From NCBI RefSeq assembly GCF_003182155.1, contig NZ_QGTG01000008.1, positions 124,001 to 188,000 on the forward strand: DNA of 64,000 bases. Direction: 5' to 3'. This DNA comes from Chitinophaga sp. S165. Its GTDB lineage: Bacteria > Bacteroidota > Bacteroidia > Chitinophagales > Chitinophagaceae. The translations under genes and the position numbers were made by a program. This document shows positions 52,152 through 60,807 of the stretch, one piece after another (position 1 is the stretch's first letter; each line of letters opens with the position of its first letter). Below the pieces are notes generated by a model. It did not search any database and had not been told where the DNA came from. It saw only the letters and a list, made by a program, of their open reading frames with translations.

Positions 52152-52820
52152 ATGGATAAACCTGTAATGAGTGCCGAAGAAATAGCGAGTCAGCTACGTA
52201 AACCGGATGGAGAAGATGGGATCAGGGTAGGGGCTGCGATGAATAAGTCCAACGCTGTTCTTTATAATATGATGTTGAGTTTCCTGGGTATAAAAGCCGG
52301 AGACCGGCTACTGGAGATAGGATTCGGTAACGGATATTTCATTCCTGCACTTTTTGAAAAAGAGAACGCTATACAGTATACCGGCCTGGATATGTCTGAA
52401 ACAATGGTGGCGGAAGCTGCCCGGGTAAACGAAAACCGTATCTCCGAAGGTAGTGTGAAACTGCATCTTGGCAGAACGGAAGAAATGCCTTTCTCCGAAG
52501 GTGCTTTCACGAAAGTGTTTGCGGCGAATGTGCTGTACTTCTGGGACGAACCTGCAGTAGCACTTAAAGCCATACACCGTGTATTGGATACCGGAGGAGA
52601 GCTGGTGCTGGCTATACGATCCAGAGAAACCATGCAGCCAATGCCCTTCAGCGCCCACGGGTTTACGTTATACAGCGCAGAAGAAGCCAGATCATTGCTG
52701 GAAGCGAATGGCTTCAGGGTAAGTGAGGTGCAGACAGCATTAGAGGATGCCCGGCCGTCGGCAGACGGCAGTATGACAGTACAGTTTGAGAACATTTGTT
52801 TAAGAGGAATTAAAATTTAA
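52152..52820 (+). CDS. SAM-dependent methyltransferase (class I)
   Basis: 222 residues. The Rossmann SAM motif I is LLEIGFGNGYFIPALF, with DMSE as the acidic motif II and FTKVFAANVLYFWDEP after it, matching the Methyltransf_11 type. A variable C-terminal region follows. The substrate is unknown. It lies 43 bp after the DUF2807 gene and 405 bp before darA, so membership in the dialkylresorcinol cluster is possible but not supported by spacing. Confidence 0.88.
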   Translation: MDKPVMSAEEIASQLRKPDGEDGIRVGAAMNKSNAVLYNMMLSFLGIKAGDRLLEIGFGNGYFIPALFEKENAIQYTGLDMSETMVAEAARVNENRISEGSVKLHLGRTEEMPFSEGAFTKVFAANVLYFWDEPAVALKAIHRVLDTGGELVLAIRSRETMQPMPFSAHGFTLYSAEEARSLLEANGFRVSEVQTALEDARPSADGSMTVQFENICLRGIKI

Positions 52821-52849
52821 GTTCTCTTTAACAGTTAGGTTATCGTACA

Positions 52850-52872
52850 AAACAGCATCTTTGTAGCTGTTT
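52850..52872 (+). terminator. Weak hairpin after the methyltransferase gene
   Basis: AAACAGC pairs with GCTGTTT over 7 bp, 30 bp after the stop codon. There is no T-run, so termination is uncertain. Confidence 0.35.
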
Positions 52873-52890
52873 AACAACTAATTAAGTCCT

Positions 52891-52945
52891 TTGGCCACGG
52901 TACTGCTGTAAACAATATGCAGAGGATATGGCAGTACCTGGCTAA
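52891..52945. repeat. Stem-loop upstream of darA
   Basis: GGTACTGC (52899-52906) pairs with GCAGTACC (52931-52938), extended by TTGGCC/GGCTAA. It may be a terminator or a structured leader. Confidence 0.4.
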
Positions 52946-53225
52946 GGCACAAGACGCAGTTTTCAGCTGATGGTCCGATACCGGATAATGTTATTTGCGC
53001 CTCCCTCATCCCTTTCTTTTTCATTGTGCTTCTTCCTTCTTTAAGTATGTTTTAGTAGCGCTTTATGTCAGGACCGGCGTTTTGTTCCTGATAGCTAAAG
53101 TCCGCACCTCAAACCGGGCAAGCGTCTACTAACGACCTTCATTCATATAATAAAAAAATATCTTTCGGCTTTCGTTGTTTTTCGTATGTTTATGGCTTCA
53201 TTTTGTTGACACTCCTATTCCTTTT

Positions 53226-54146
53226 ATGACTGAACGACCTAAGATCCTGGTTGTATACTACACGCAAACGGGACAACTGAAAAGAATAATCGATACGGTG
53301 CTCGGTCCGCTCCAGGACAAAGCAACTATTGTATACGAGGAATTGAAACCATTGCAACCATTTGAGTTCCCATGGAAAAAGCAGGTTTTTTATGATACCA
53401 TGCCGGAAACGGTGTTAGATCGTCCCAGAGGCATTCAGCCCCTTAAGGTGAACCCGGACGAACATTTTGACCTGGTTATTCTTGCTTACCAGGCCTGGTT
53501 CCTGTCTCCTTCTCAGCCTACGGCAGCATTTTTGCATAGTGAAATAGCAGGCCGCTTATTGAAAGGTAAACCTGTTATCACATTAATGGGTTGCCGTAAT
53601 ATGTGGCTGAATGCGCAGGAAAGAGTGAAATCATATTTGCAGAAGGCAGGTGCACGGCTGGTAGGTAATATCGTACTGGTAGATAAGTCTCCGAACCTGT
53701 TGTCAGTGATCACTATATTAAGATGGAGCTTCAAGGGAAAGAAAGAAGCGACAAAGTGGTTGCCGCAGGCAGGTGTGCAGGAAAAAGATATTATTGAGTC
53801 AGCGCGTTTTGCAGCACCCATAGCCCAGGCATTGGAAAATAAACAGTGGGATTCATTGCAGTCTCAGCTGATAACATTAGGAGCTGTGGACCTGCTACCG
53901 AACCTGGTCCTGCTGGAAGACAGGGGAATTAAGGCATTTCGCTTCTGGTCCAAATTTATCAGTGCCAAAGGCGGTCCAGGCGCTCCGGAACGTCAGGGAA
54001 GAGTGTTGATGTACAGAAGGTTGTTGCTGATCGGTATTTTCGTATTATCGCCTATTGCCAAAATAACATCCGTTTTCAAGCTGGCATTAAATAAGAAGAA
54101 GCTCCAGGAAGATGTTGAATACTATAAAGGTATACATCTGCGCTAA
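53226..54146 (+). CDS. darA: Dialkylresorcinol biosynthesis protein DarA (flavodoxin-like)
   Basis: 306 residues from the ATG at 53226 (MTERPKILVVYYTQTGQLKR). The YYTQTGQ loop binds FMN phosphate in the flavodoxin-like fold, and AYQAWFLSPSQPTAAFL is a second cofactor loop. A helical, partly hydrophobic C-terminus (about residues 260-290) may sit on the membrane. In dialkylresorcinol (DAR) pathways DarA aromatises the cyclohexanedione made by DarB. It is followed by darB in the order typical of Bacteroidota clusters. The earlier reading start at 53175 has no support. Confidence 0.85.
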   Translation: MTERPKILVVYYTQTGQLKRIIDTVLGPLQDKATIVYEELKPLQPFEFPWKKQVFYDTMPETVLDRPRGIQPLKVNPDEHFDLVILAYQAWFLSPSQPTAAFLHSEIAGRLLKGKPVITLMGCRNMWLNAQERVKSYLQKAGARLVGNIVLVDKSPNLLSVITILRWSFKGKKEATKWLPQAGVQEKDIIESARFAAPIAQALENKQWDSLQSQLITLGAVDLLPNLVLLEDRGIKAFRFWSKFISAKGGPGAPERQGRVLMYRRLLLIGIFVLSPIAKITSVFKLALNKKKLQEDVEYYKGIHLR

Positions 54147-54436
54147 CCCAGCCACTGGTCATGTAATAGTTATCAAGTAATTATTATAGGGGACAACATG
54201 TAAATGACTGTTTTACGGTTATATCCGTAGAGTATTCTATATTTACGGGCGTTTGTGTATTTCAAAAAAGACGGAAGGGGCGTAAACCGGCCATTTCATG
54301 TGATTAACGTAACAGAGGGGATGACCTATCCGAAATGAATGATTGCGAGTTTGCACTGTCACACATACCATTGTAAATCAACAGCCAGTCTTTAAAGGAG
54401 GATAGGCATAACTTATAAAAAAGGAATCTATTTCAA

Positions 54437-55573
54437 ATGAAGGAAGTTTATATTACCAGGCTATCTAAGTTTTTGCCAAATGAACCTGTAGGGAATGATG
54501 AAATGGAAAGCATTCTGGGTTTAGTGGATGGAAAACCTTCTCGTGCCAGATTAAGGATTCTGGGAAATAATAAGATCAAAACACGTTATTATTCACTGGA
54601 TAAAGAGGGTAAATCAACTCACTCAAATGCTGAAATGACAGCCGCGGCTGTAAACAATCTGTTTGACGATAAATTTCCTATCAGTAAAATGCAGCTGCTG
54701 GCTTGTGGTACAACTTCACCTGATCAGCTGTTGCCTAACCATGCCGCAATGGTACATGGCTTGCTGAAATGCCAGCCGGTAGAGCTCATCGCTGCTACAG
54801 GTGCTTGTGCTGCCGGTATGCAGGCGTTCAAATATGCCTGGATGTCCATCAAATGTGGTAACACCAGCAACGCTGTTAGTACCGGTTCCGAGAAATTCTC
54901 CAGCTGGATGCTTGCTGAAAAGTTCCAGCCTGAAACCGATAACCTGAAACAACTGGAAGATAACCCGATCATCGCCTTCGAAAAAGACTTCCTCCGCTGG
55001 ATGCTCTCCGATGGCGCCAGTGCAGCCCTGTTCCAGGATAAACCTAATGAAACAGGTCTCTCCCTGCGTGTAGACTGGGTTGAAATAGCATCTTATGCAC
55101 ATGAACTGGAAACATGCATGTACGCCGGTTCAATCAAAAACGAAGATGGTTCTACAAAAGGCTGGATAGATATGACGCCTGAAGAGTGGGCGCAACACAG
55201 CGTATTCTCCTTTAAACAGGATACCCGCCTGCTTGGTAAGAACATTGTTCCGTCCGGCGCTAAAATGTGGAAGGAACTGGTAGAGCGTCATAATATCGAC
55301 CTGGATAAGCTGGATTATTTCCTGCCACACTTATCTTCTGAGTTCTTCCGTTTTAAAATTGACGAAGAGATCAGCCGTCTGGGAGTACCTATCCCTCAGG
55401 AAAAATGGTTTACGAACCTGACTAAAGTGGGTAACGTAGGTACAGCATCTCCTTACTTTATGCTGGAAGAACTGATGAATAATAATATGCTGAAGAAAGG
55501 ACAGACTATTGTAATGATGGTGCCCGAGAGTGCAAGATTCTCATATGCATATGCACACATTACCGTAGTGTAA
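54437..55573 (+). CDS. darB: Dialkylresorcinol condensing ketosynthase DarB (KAS III-like)
   Basis: 378 residues of the FabH/KAS III fold. The catalytic triad is complete: Cys124 in TGACAAGMQ, His298 in FLPHLSS and Asn333 in VGNVGTAS. DarB-type enzymes join two fatty-acyl-derived chains and cyclise them to 1,3-cyclohexanediones or resorcinols. The gene follows darA after a 290-bp gap that lacks a terminator and ends in a terminator-like hairpin, so the next gene has its own promoter. Confidence 0.88.
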   Translation: MKEVYITRLSKFLPNEPVGNDEMESILGLVDGKPSRARLRILGNNKIKTRYYSLDKEGKSTHSNAEMTAAAVNNLFDDKFPISKMQLLACGTTSPDQLLPNHAAMVHGLLKCQPVELIAATGACAAGMQAFKYAWMSIKCGNTSNAVSTGSEKFSSWMLAEKFQPETDNLKQLEDNPIIAFEKDFLRWMLSDGASAALFQDKPNETGLSLRVDWVEIASYAHELETCMYAGSIKNEDGSTKGWIDMTPEEWAQHSVFSFKQDTRLLGKNIVPSGAKMWKELVERHNIDLDKLDYFLPHLSSEFFRFKIDEEISRLGVPIPQEKWFTNLTKVGNVGTASPYFMLEELMNNNMLKKGQTIVMMVPESARFSYAYAHITVV

Positions 55574-55601
55574 ACAAAACGGTATGTTACAAATAACTAA
55601 T

Positions 55602-55633
55602 TAAAGAGGGGGCGTAAGCTCCTTTCTTTTTTG
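55602..55633 (+). terminator. Terminator of darB (moderate)
   Basis: GAGGGGGC pairs with GCTCCTTTC (with G-U pairs) around GTAA and runs into CTTTTTT. Confidence 0.55.
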
Positions 55634-55656
55634 GTATATGATACATAATATAAATG

Positions 55657-55664
55657 TAAATTTG
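55657..55664 (+). promoter_or_regulatory. Promoter -7 element of the second DAR transcript
   Basis: TAAATTTG matches TAnnTTTG exactly, 17 bp before the ATG of the small gene at 55682. Confidence 0.55.
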
Positions 55665-55681
55665 GCTCAAACATAATACAC

Positions 55682-56080
55682 ATGAAAAAAGAGGAAGTTC
55701 CCCAGGATGGCAATAACATGCATGACGGTACTTTCAAACAGTTGTTTTATGCCACCGACAATGCAGGCCAGTATGTACCGGTAACCAGCGTGGGCTGGGA
55801 ACCTGAAAACGTAGCTATGCAACAGGCGTGGGAAGAGATCAATGAACGTGTGGAAAAAGCTAAAGCACAGGTATTGGCAGGTGAGATAAGTCCCGTAGTA
55901 TACTACATGGAAAAGACCATCATGGACCTGCCACTGCTGGCCAGTTATGTGGGTAAGTTCCAGTGGCAGGTAAAACGCCATATGAAACCAGCCGTTTTTA
56001 ATAAGCTGAGCGATGACATGTTGCGCAAGTATGCAGCAGCATTCAAGATCAGTGTACAGGAATTAAAAAACATCAAATAA
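55682..56080 (+). CDS. Small protein of the dialkylresorcinol cluster, unknown function
   Basis: 132 residues with no signal peptide, membrane segment or known family. It is helical, with a C-terminal SDDMLRKYAAAFKISVQELKNI helix pair that resembles half of a helix-turn-helix, as seen in XRE proteins, but the recognition half is missing. It is the first gene of the second transcript and sits 35 bp before the BtrH-like gene. A role in chaperoning or substrate handling for the pathway is only an inference from position. Confidence 0.65.
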   Translation: MKKEEVPQDGNNMHDGTFKQLFYATDNAGQYVPVTSVGWEPENVAMQQAWEEINERVEKAKAQVLAGEISPVVYYMEKTIMDLPLLASYVGKFQWQVKRHMKPAVFNKLSDDMLRKYAAAFKISVQELKNIK

Positions 56081-56114
56081 TCCTGAAGGGGAGTATTCAA
56101 TAAATTATATCCAA

Positions 56115-57140
56115 ATGGATGAGGTACTGGAAGTTATGAGTGATATTCAGTTTAACCACGAGCAGACCGCCCATTGTGAAAGCGGGGTTATTTCAAATAT
56201 CTTCCGTCATTATGGGTTGCATATCAGTGAGCCTATGGCGTTTGGTATCGGGGCCGGTATTTTCTTCGGTCACCTGCCTTTCGTAAAGGTGAACGGTGTG
56301 CCTGGAACAACTTACCGCGTGGTTCCAGGTGCTATCTTCAAAAGAGTGTGCAAGCGTCTCGGCGTTAAAATGGAATCACAGACGTTCTCCGGTCCTGAAA
56401 AAGGAATGGAAGCACTTGACCGTGTGCTGGAAGCAGGCAGGCCTGTAGGATTGTTGTCCAGTGTATACTACCTCCCTTACTTTCCACCGGCATACCGTTT
56501 CCATTTCAATGCACATAACCTTGTTGCATTTGGAAAGGATGGCGATAACTATCGTATCAGTGATCCTATTATGGAAACCGTTACACAGATAGATGCAAAA
56601 AGCCTGGCTGAAGCCCGCTTTGCAAAAGGGTTTCCTGCTCCAAGAGGAAAGATGTATTATCCCGTGTCAGTACCTGAAAAAGTATCATTCGAACAGCCGA
56701 TACGTGATGGTATCAAACAGGCCTGCAGTGATATGCTGAATATTCCGCTGCCGATGTTTGGTGTGAAAGGAATGCGTTTCCTTGCGAAACGCCTGAAACA
56801 TTATCCGGAGAAAGTAGGAGACAGGAAGGCTGTATTATACCTCGGTAACATCATCCGTATGCAGGAGGAGATCGGTACCGGTGGTGCAGGTTTCCGCTTC
56901 ATGTATGCGGCCTTTTTACAGGAAGCTGCGGGCATTCTCAAAAGGGATGAACTCTCAGAACTCTCAGCAGAACTGACACGCATTGGCGATACCTGGCGCA
57001 ACTTTGCGTTCAATGCGGGCAGGGTATGTAAGAGCAGAAGTGTGAACAACGTATCTTACGCGGAACTGAGTGAAATGCTGATGCAATGCGCAGCAGAGGA
57101 AGAAGTACTATTCCGTAAATTGTCGAAAGTAAAATTATAA
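56115..57140 (+). CDS. BtrH-N-domain cysteine acyltransferase-like protein
   Basis: 341 residues. The N-terminal papain/C39-like domain has Cys21 in AHCESGVISNIF, His134 in FHFNAHNLVAFG and Asp150 in DNYRISDP, a complete candidate Cys-His-Asp triad. BtrH itself moves an acyl group from an acyl carrier protein to an aminoglycoside. Here an ACP lies in the same cluster, so acyl transfer from it is a reasonable guess. The C-terminal half (about 180-341) is helical and unassigned. The stop overlaps the ABC ATPase start (TAATG). Confidence 0.75.
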   Translation: MDEVLEVMSDIQFNHEQTAHCESGVISNIFRHYGLHISEPMAFGIGAGIFFGHLPFVKVNGVPGTTYRVVPGAIFKRVCKRLGVKMESQTFSGPEKGMEALDRVLEAGRPVGLLSSVYYLPYFPPAYRFHFNAHNLVAFGKDGDNYRISDPIMETVTQIDAKSLAEARFAKGFPAPRGKMYYPVSVPEKVSFEQPIRDGIKQACSDMLNIPLPMFGVKGMRFLAKRLKHYPEKVGDRKAVLYLGNIIRMQEEIGTGGAGFRFMYAAFLQEAAGILKRDELSELSAELTRIGDTWRNFAFNAGRVCKSRSVNNVSYAELSEMLMQCAAEEEVLFRKLSKVKL

Positions 57141-57886
57141 TGACCAGCATTCTGGTGCAGGACCTGCACAAAACATACAAGGGAGCGCTGGAACCATCAT
57201 TGAAAGGTCTGAACTTTAGTTTCCCCAAAGGCGCCATTGTTGGCCTGCTGGGTCCTAATGGCGCAGGAAAGACCACCACTATTTCCATCTTATGCGGTCT
57301 GGTGAAGGCAGATGCAGGGCAGGTACAGATCTTCGATCTGCCACAAAATGCCATGAACCGGGAAACCATTAAAAGACTGATAGGTGTTGTGCCCCAGCAG
57401 ATCGCACTATTTCCTCATCTTACTGCTATTGAAAACCTGGAATACTTCGGTAACCTGTACGGTCTGAAAGGAAAACTGCTGCGCAGCCGTATTGATGAAT
57501 ACCTGCAGATCTTCGGACTGGAAAAGAACGGACATAAAGAAGTCAGTCATTTTTCAGGTGGGATGAAACGCCGTACAAATATCATTGCGGCTATCTTACA
57601 TCAGCCGCAACTGCTGGTACTGGACGAACCTACTGCCGGTGTGGACGTGCAGTCGCGTAGTATGATATTGCAGTTCCTGCGTGATTACAATCAGCAGGGC
57701 GTTAGCATTGTATATACTTCTCACCTGCTTGATGAAGCACAGACCATCTGCCGGGAAGTAGCGATCATAGATGAAGGAAAAGCGGTGGTGCAGGGAGATA
57801 CGACCGAATTAATAGCAAGGCATCCTGAATGCCGCAACCTGGAAGACGTGTTCTTACATTATACAGGGCACGCATTGAGAGACTAA
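57140..57886 (+). CDS. ABC transporter ATP-binding protein (DAR cluster exporter)
   Basis: 248 residues with Walker A GPNGAGKT, signature FSGGMKRR, Walker B LLVLDEPTAGVD and the H-loop YTSHL. The FSGGMKRR motif and length place it in the CcmA/DrrA branch with ABC-2 permeases. It overlaps the BtrH-like gene by 1 nt and is 10 bp before the permease gene, so the pair forms one exporter. It may move a lipid-like product or its carrier across the inner membrane. Confidence 0.92.
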   Translation: MTSILVQDLHKTYKGALEPSLKGLNFSFPKGAIVGLLGPNGAGKTTTISILCGLVKADAGQVQIFDLPQNAMNRETIKRLIGVVPQQIALFPHLTAIENLEYFGNLYGLKGKLLRSRIDEYLQIFGLEKNGHKEVSHFSGGMKRRTNIIAAILHQPQLLVLDEPTAGVDVQSRSMILQFLRDYNQQGVSIVYTSHLLDEAQTICREVAIIDEGKAVVQGDTTELIARHPECRNLEDVFLHYTGHALRD

Positions 57887-57896
57887 TAAAAACCGG

Positions 57897-59183
57897 ATGT
57901 TACGACTACTGGCTACAATACGAAAAGAATGGTTATTACTGTTGCGGGACAGGACAGGGTTGACATTGTTGTTTGCCATGCCGGTGGTATTGATCACGGT
58001 AATGGCAATGATAGAAGATGCGCCTTTCCGTGACTACCAGGAACTGAAATTTGACATCCTGGCAGTAGATAATGATCATGGCCGTCTGGGAAAATATATC
58101 AGGGAGGGACTGGAACATAGTGAACAGTTCAGGGTGATAGATACGGTGAAAGGGCACGCCTTAACAGAACAGCAGGCCAGGGACCTTGTCAATGAAGGGG
58201 AGTACAAGATCTGCATCATCATCCCCAAAGGCGCTACCGGCGCAATTGTAAGCAATGCGAACAAGATCGTTAATGATATTTCAAAGCGTATGGGCATGCC
58301 CGGTGTTTTGCCTGTAAGCAGCCGGAAAGATTCACTGAATGTGATCGTCTATTTCGATCCTGCCTCGAAGAAAGCGTTTAAAAGCGCCATTCATCAGGCA
58401 TTGGATAATTTTCTGACACAGGTAGAAACAGATCTGCTGCTGGAAAGGATCAAACAACAATTAAAAAAGAAAGATGTTCCCGAGAATGATTCTATGGTCA
58501 TACAACTCAAAGCTGTAGGGCTGAAAGAGCAGCTCACAGGGCCATCGCAGGAGATAGATGTTATATCGAACTCTGTACAACATAATGTACCTGCCTGGAG
58601 CATCTTCGCGATGTTCTTTATCGTGATCCCGATCGCAGGTAATATGATCAGGGAAAGAGAAGATGGCAGTCTGCTGAGAATGAAACTGATACCCGGTTCT
58701 TACCTGGCCATCCTGACAGGCAAAATGTTGTTCTTCGTAGCAGTGTGTGTGGTGCAGTTTTATCTGATGATGCAGGTAGGCATTTACCTGCTCCCATTGC
58801 TGGGATTGCCCAAACTGGTACTGGGACAGAGTTTGCTGGCAGCATTCATCGTAGCTATCGGTATCGGACTGGCATCCACCTCTTATGGCATACTGGTAGG
58901 TACGGTATTTAAAACACCTAATCAGGCATTGAACTTTGGCGCTATTTCCATCGTTATTTTGTCGGCCATTGGTGGTATCTGGATACCTTTGGAGATCATG
59001 CCATCGCATATGCAGTTGATTGGTCACTTGTCACCGCTTAGCTGGGGACTGGATGCCATCAATGATATTTATCTGCGGAACGCAGGTGTAGGACATATCT
59101 GGGGGCATATGGGGAAACTCGTGTTATTTGCAATAACGCTGTTATGCATTGCGGCGGTGATAGAAAAGAGGAGACTCAGCTAG
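57897..59183 (+). CDS. ABC-2 type transporter permease (DAR cluster exporter)
   Basis: 428 residues. One N-terminal membrane segment (about residues 18-38) is followed by a large extracytoplasmic domain (about 45-225) and then five membrane segments (from about residue 235), ending in a short basic tail. This is the topology of ABC-2 permeases with an N-terminal periplasmic domain, such as YhhJ and YadH. It follows its ATPase directly. The exported molecule is unknown but likely tied to the dialkylresorcinol product. Confidence 0.9.
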   Translation: MLRLLATIRKEWLLLLRDRTGLTLLFAMPVVLITVMAMIEDAPFRDYQELKFDILAVDNDHGRLGKYIREGLEHSEQFRVIDTVKGHALTEQQARDLVNEGEYKICIIIPKGATGAIVSNANKIVNDISKRMGMPGVLPVSSRKDSLNVIVYFDPASKKAFKSAIHQALDNFLTQVETDLLLERIKQQLKKKDVPENDSMVIQLKAVGLKEQLTGPSQEIDVISNSVQHNVPAWSIFAMFFIVIPIAGNMIREREDGSLLRMKLIPGSYLAILTGKMLFFVAVCVVQFYLMMQVGIYLLPLLGLPKLVLGQSLLAAFIVAIGIGLASTSYGILVGTVFKTPNQALNFGAISIVILSAIGGIWIPLEIMPSHMQLIGHLSPLSWGLDAINDIYLRNAGVGHIWGHMGKLVLFAITLLCIAAVIEKRRLS

Positions 59184-59242
59184 GGGAAAGTGTGACTTAG
59201 GCTGGTGTATATTGACTATTGAAGGTAAAACTGTATTTTTAC

Positions 59243-59278
59243 GGCCACCTGGCAGGAATATTGCGGATGGTGGCCAGG
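59243..59278. promoter_or_regulatory. Overlapping alternative hairpins before the ACP gene
   Basis: GGCCACC (59243-59249) can pair with GGTGGCC (59269-59275), and CCTGGC (59248-59253) can pair with GCCAGG (59273-59278). The two hairpins share bases and exclude each other, so the 137-bp leader could act as a switch. Weak evidence. Confidence 0.25.
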
Positions 59279-59319
59279 CTTCGGAATAACTAAAGGAAGC
59301 AAAAACCTGCAACAATACT

Positions 59320-59577
59320 ATGGAAGATTTAAAACAGAAATTGAAAGTTCAGATTATTGAGGCGTTGAACCTGCAGGATACACGTCCTGAAGACATTGAT
59401 GACAATGCACCTTTATTTGGTGAAGGTTTGGGTCTGGACAGCATTGACTCCCTTGAGCTGATGGTATTACTCGAAAGACAATATCAGATCAAAGTAGAAG
59501 ATCCCCGCGAAGGAAGAAAGATATTACAGTCTGTTCAATCTATGGCTGAATTCATTCAATCAAAACAGCCTGCATAA
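59320..59577 (+). CDS. Acyl carrier protein (DAR cluster)
   Basis: 85 residues with the 4'-phosphopantetheine site Ser41 in LGLDSIDSLEL and the acidic four-helix pattern of ACPs. It would carry growing acyl chains for the ketosynthases that follow and may deliver them to DarB. The gene starts 137 bp after the permease and 16 bp before the ketosynthase gene. It is separate from the fatty acid synthesis ACP that the cell must also have. Confidence 0.92.
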   Translation: MEDLKQKLKVQIIEALNLQDTRPEDIDDNAPLFGEGLGLDSIDSLELMVLLERQYQIKVEDPREGRKILQSVQSMAEFIQSKQPA

Positions 59578-59592
59578 GCAGGCAATCCCGGT

Positions 59593-60807
59593 ATGGCGGA
59601 AAGAGTGTTTATAACAGGGTTAGGGATGATCACCGCCATAGGTGACAATGTAGCAGACAATCTTCGAAGTCTGCGCGCACAGGAAAGCGGCCTCGGTTTC
59701 ACCAGGCAGCTGGATACTATTTACAAGGAAGTATTGCCCGTCGCCGAAGTAAAGCATACTACTGCTGAATTGCTTGCAATGGCAGGTATGACCGGCCGGG
59801 AAGGGTTTACCCGCACTACATTGCTGGGACTGATCGCTATGCAGGAAGCATTGAAACATGCCGGCATCAGCGATGTTCAGGATGAAGTGACAGGGTTTAT
59901 CAATGCTTCTACAGTAGGCGGAATGTGCGATACAGAGAATGTATATTTCGATATTGCAGACCCTGAGAAATCAGGTGATTTCCTGAATTACATCGATACC
60001 CTGGATTGTGCCGATTGTACACAGCGGATTGCTGATACAATTGGTTTCGATGGTCCTGTTACCACTATCAGCACTGCCTGTTCTTCTTCCGCCAATGCAC
60101 TGATGTATGGTGCAAGACTGATCAAAGCAGGCTTCGTACGCCGTGTCGTTTGCGGAGGTACTGAAGCGCTGACCCGCTTTACTCTCAATGGTTTTAATTC
60201 ACTCAAGAATGTAGATAAACGGCCCTGCAGCCCCTTTGATCAGGACAGGAATGGACTGAATCTTGGGGAAGGTGCGGCCTACCTGGTACTGGAAAGCGAG
60301 TCGCTCGTAAAAGAGCGGAATGCCGCAGTACTCGCCACTTTGGACGGCTATGCCAATACCAACGAAGCATTCCATCCTACAGCTCCCTCACCCGAAGGAG
60401 ACGGTGCTTATGCTGCTATGAAAACAGCAATGGAAATGGGCGGTTGTACACCTTCGGATATCCAGTATGTGAATGTACATGGTACTGCTACACTCAGCAA
60501 TGACGTAGCAGAAGGCATGGCATTACAACGGTTGTTCGGAGAGAACGTTCCAAAGTTCAGCAGTACCAAACCTTTTACCGGTCATACATTGGCGGCCGCA
60601 GGAGGGATAGAAGCTATCTACGCGGTACTCGCAATTTCTCATCAGACAATATTTCCTAATCTCCATTTTAAAGATAAGATGGAGGAACTGTACATTACGC
60701 CGGAAACCCAGCTGCTGGAGCAATATCCCGTGCGTCATGTGTTGTCAAATTCATTCGGTTTTGGCGGCAACAATGCCTCCCTGCTGATCAGTAAATATGA
60801 AGGGTAA
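59593..60807 (+). CDS. Beta-ketoacyl-ACP synthase (FabF-like, DAR cluster)
   Basis: 404 residues of the KAS I/II fold. Catalytic Cys163 is in STACSSS, His296 in NVHGTAT and His331 in FTGHTLAAAGG, so the triad is intact. It extends ACP-bound chains, presumably to make the specialised acyl substrates of the pathway. It overlaps the next gene by 11 bp, which couples it to its chain-length-factor-like partner. Confidence 0.92.
   Translation: MAERVFITGLGMITAIGDNVADNLRSLRAQESGLGFTRQLDTIYKEVLPVAEVKHTTAELLAMAGMTGREGFTRTTLLGLIAMQEALKHAGISDVQDEVTGFINASTVGGMCDTENVYFDIADPEKSGDFLNYIDTLDCADCTQRIADTIGFDGPVTTISTACSSSANALMYGARLIKAGFVRRVVCGGTEALTRFTLNGFNSLKNVDKRPCSPFDQDRNGLNLGEGAAYLVLESESLVKERNAAVLATLDGYANTNEAFHPTAPSPEGDGAYAAMKTAMEMGGCTPSDIQYVNVHGTATLSNDVAEGMALQRLFGENVPKFSSTKPFTGHTLAAAGGIEAIYAVLAISHQTIFPNLHFKDKMEELYITPETQLLEQYPVRHVLSNSFGFGGNNASLLISKYEG

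Larger units (their letters stand above)
52821..53225. other. Intergenic region before darA
   Basis: 405 bp with two hairpins (52850-52872 and 52891-52945). No exact TAnnTTTG element was found, and the darA promoter is not assigned. Confidence 0.5.

Noticed and set aside
52152..52820. Methyltransferase as a member of the dialkylresorcinol cluster
   Set aside because: 405 bp with two hairpins separate it from darA, and it is much closer to the DUF2807 gene; membership is not supported by the sequence.
54394..54403. AAAGGAGGAT as a strong Shine-Dalgarno sequence for darB
   Set aside because: It is more than 30 nt before the darB ATG, no other start codon follows at the right distance, and no ORF begins there.
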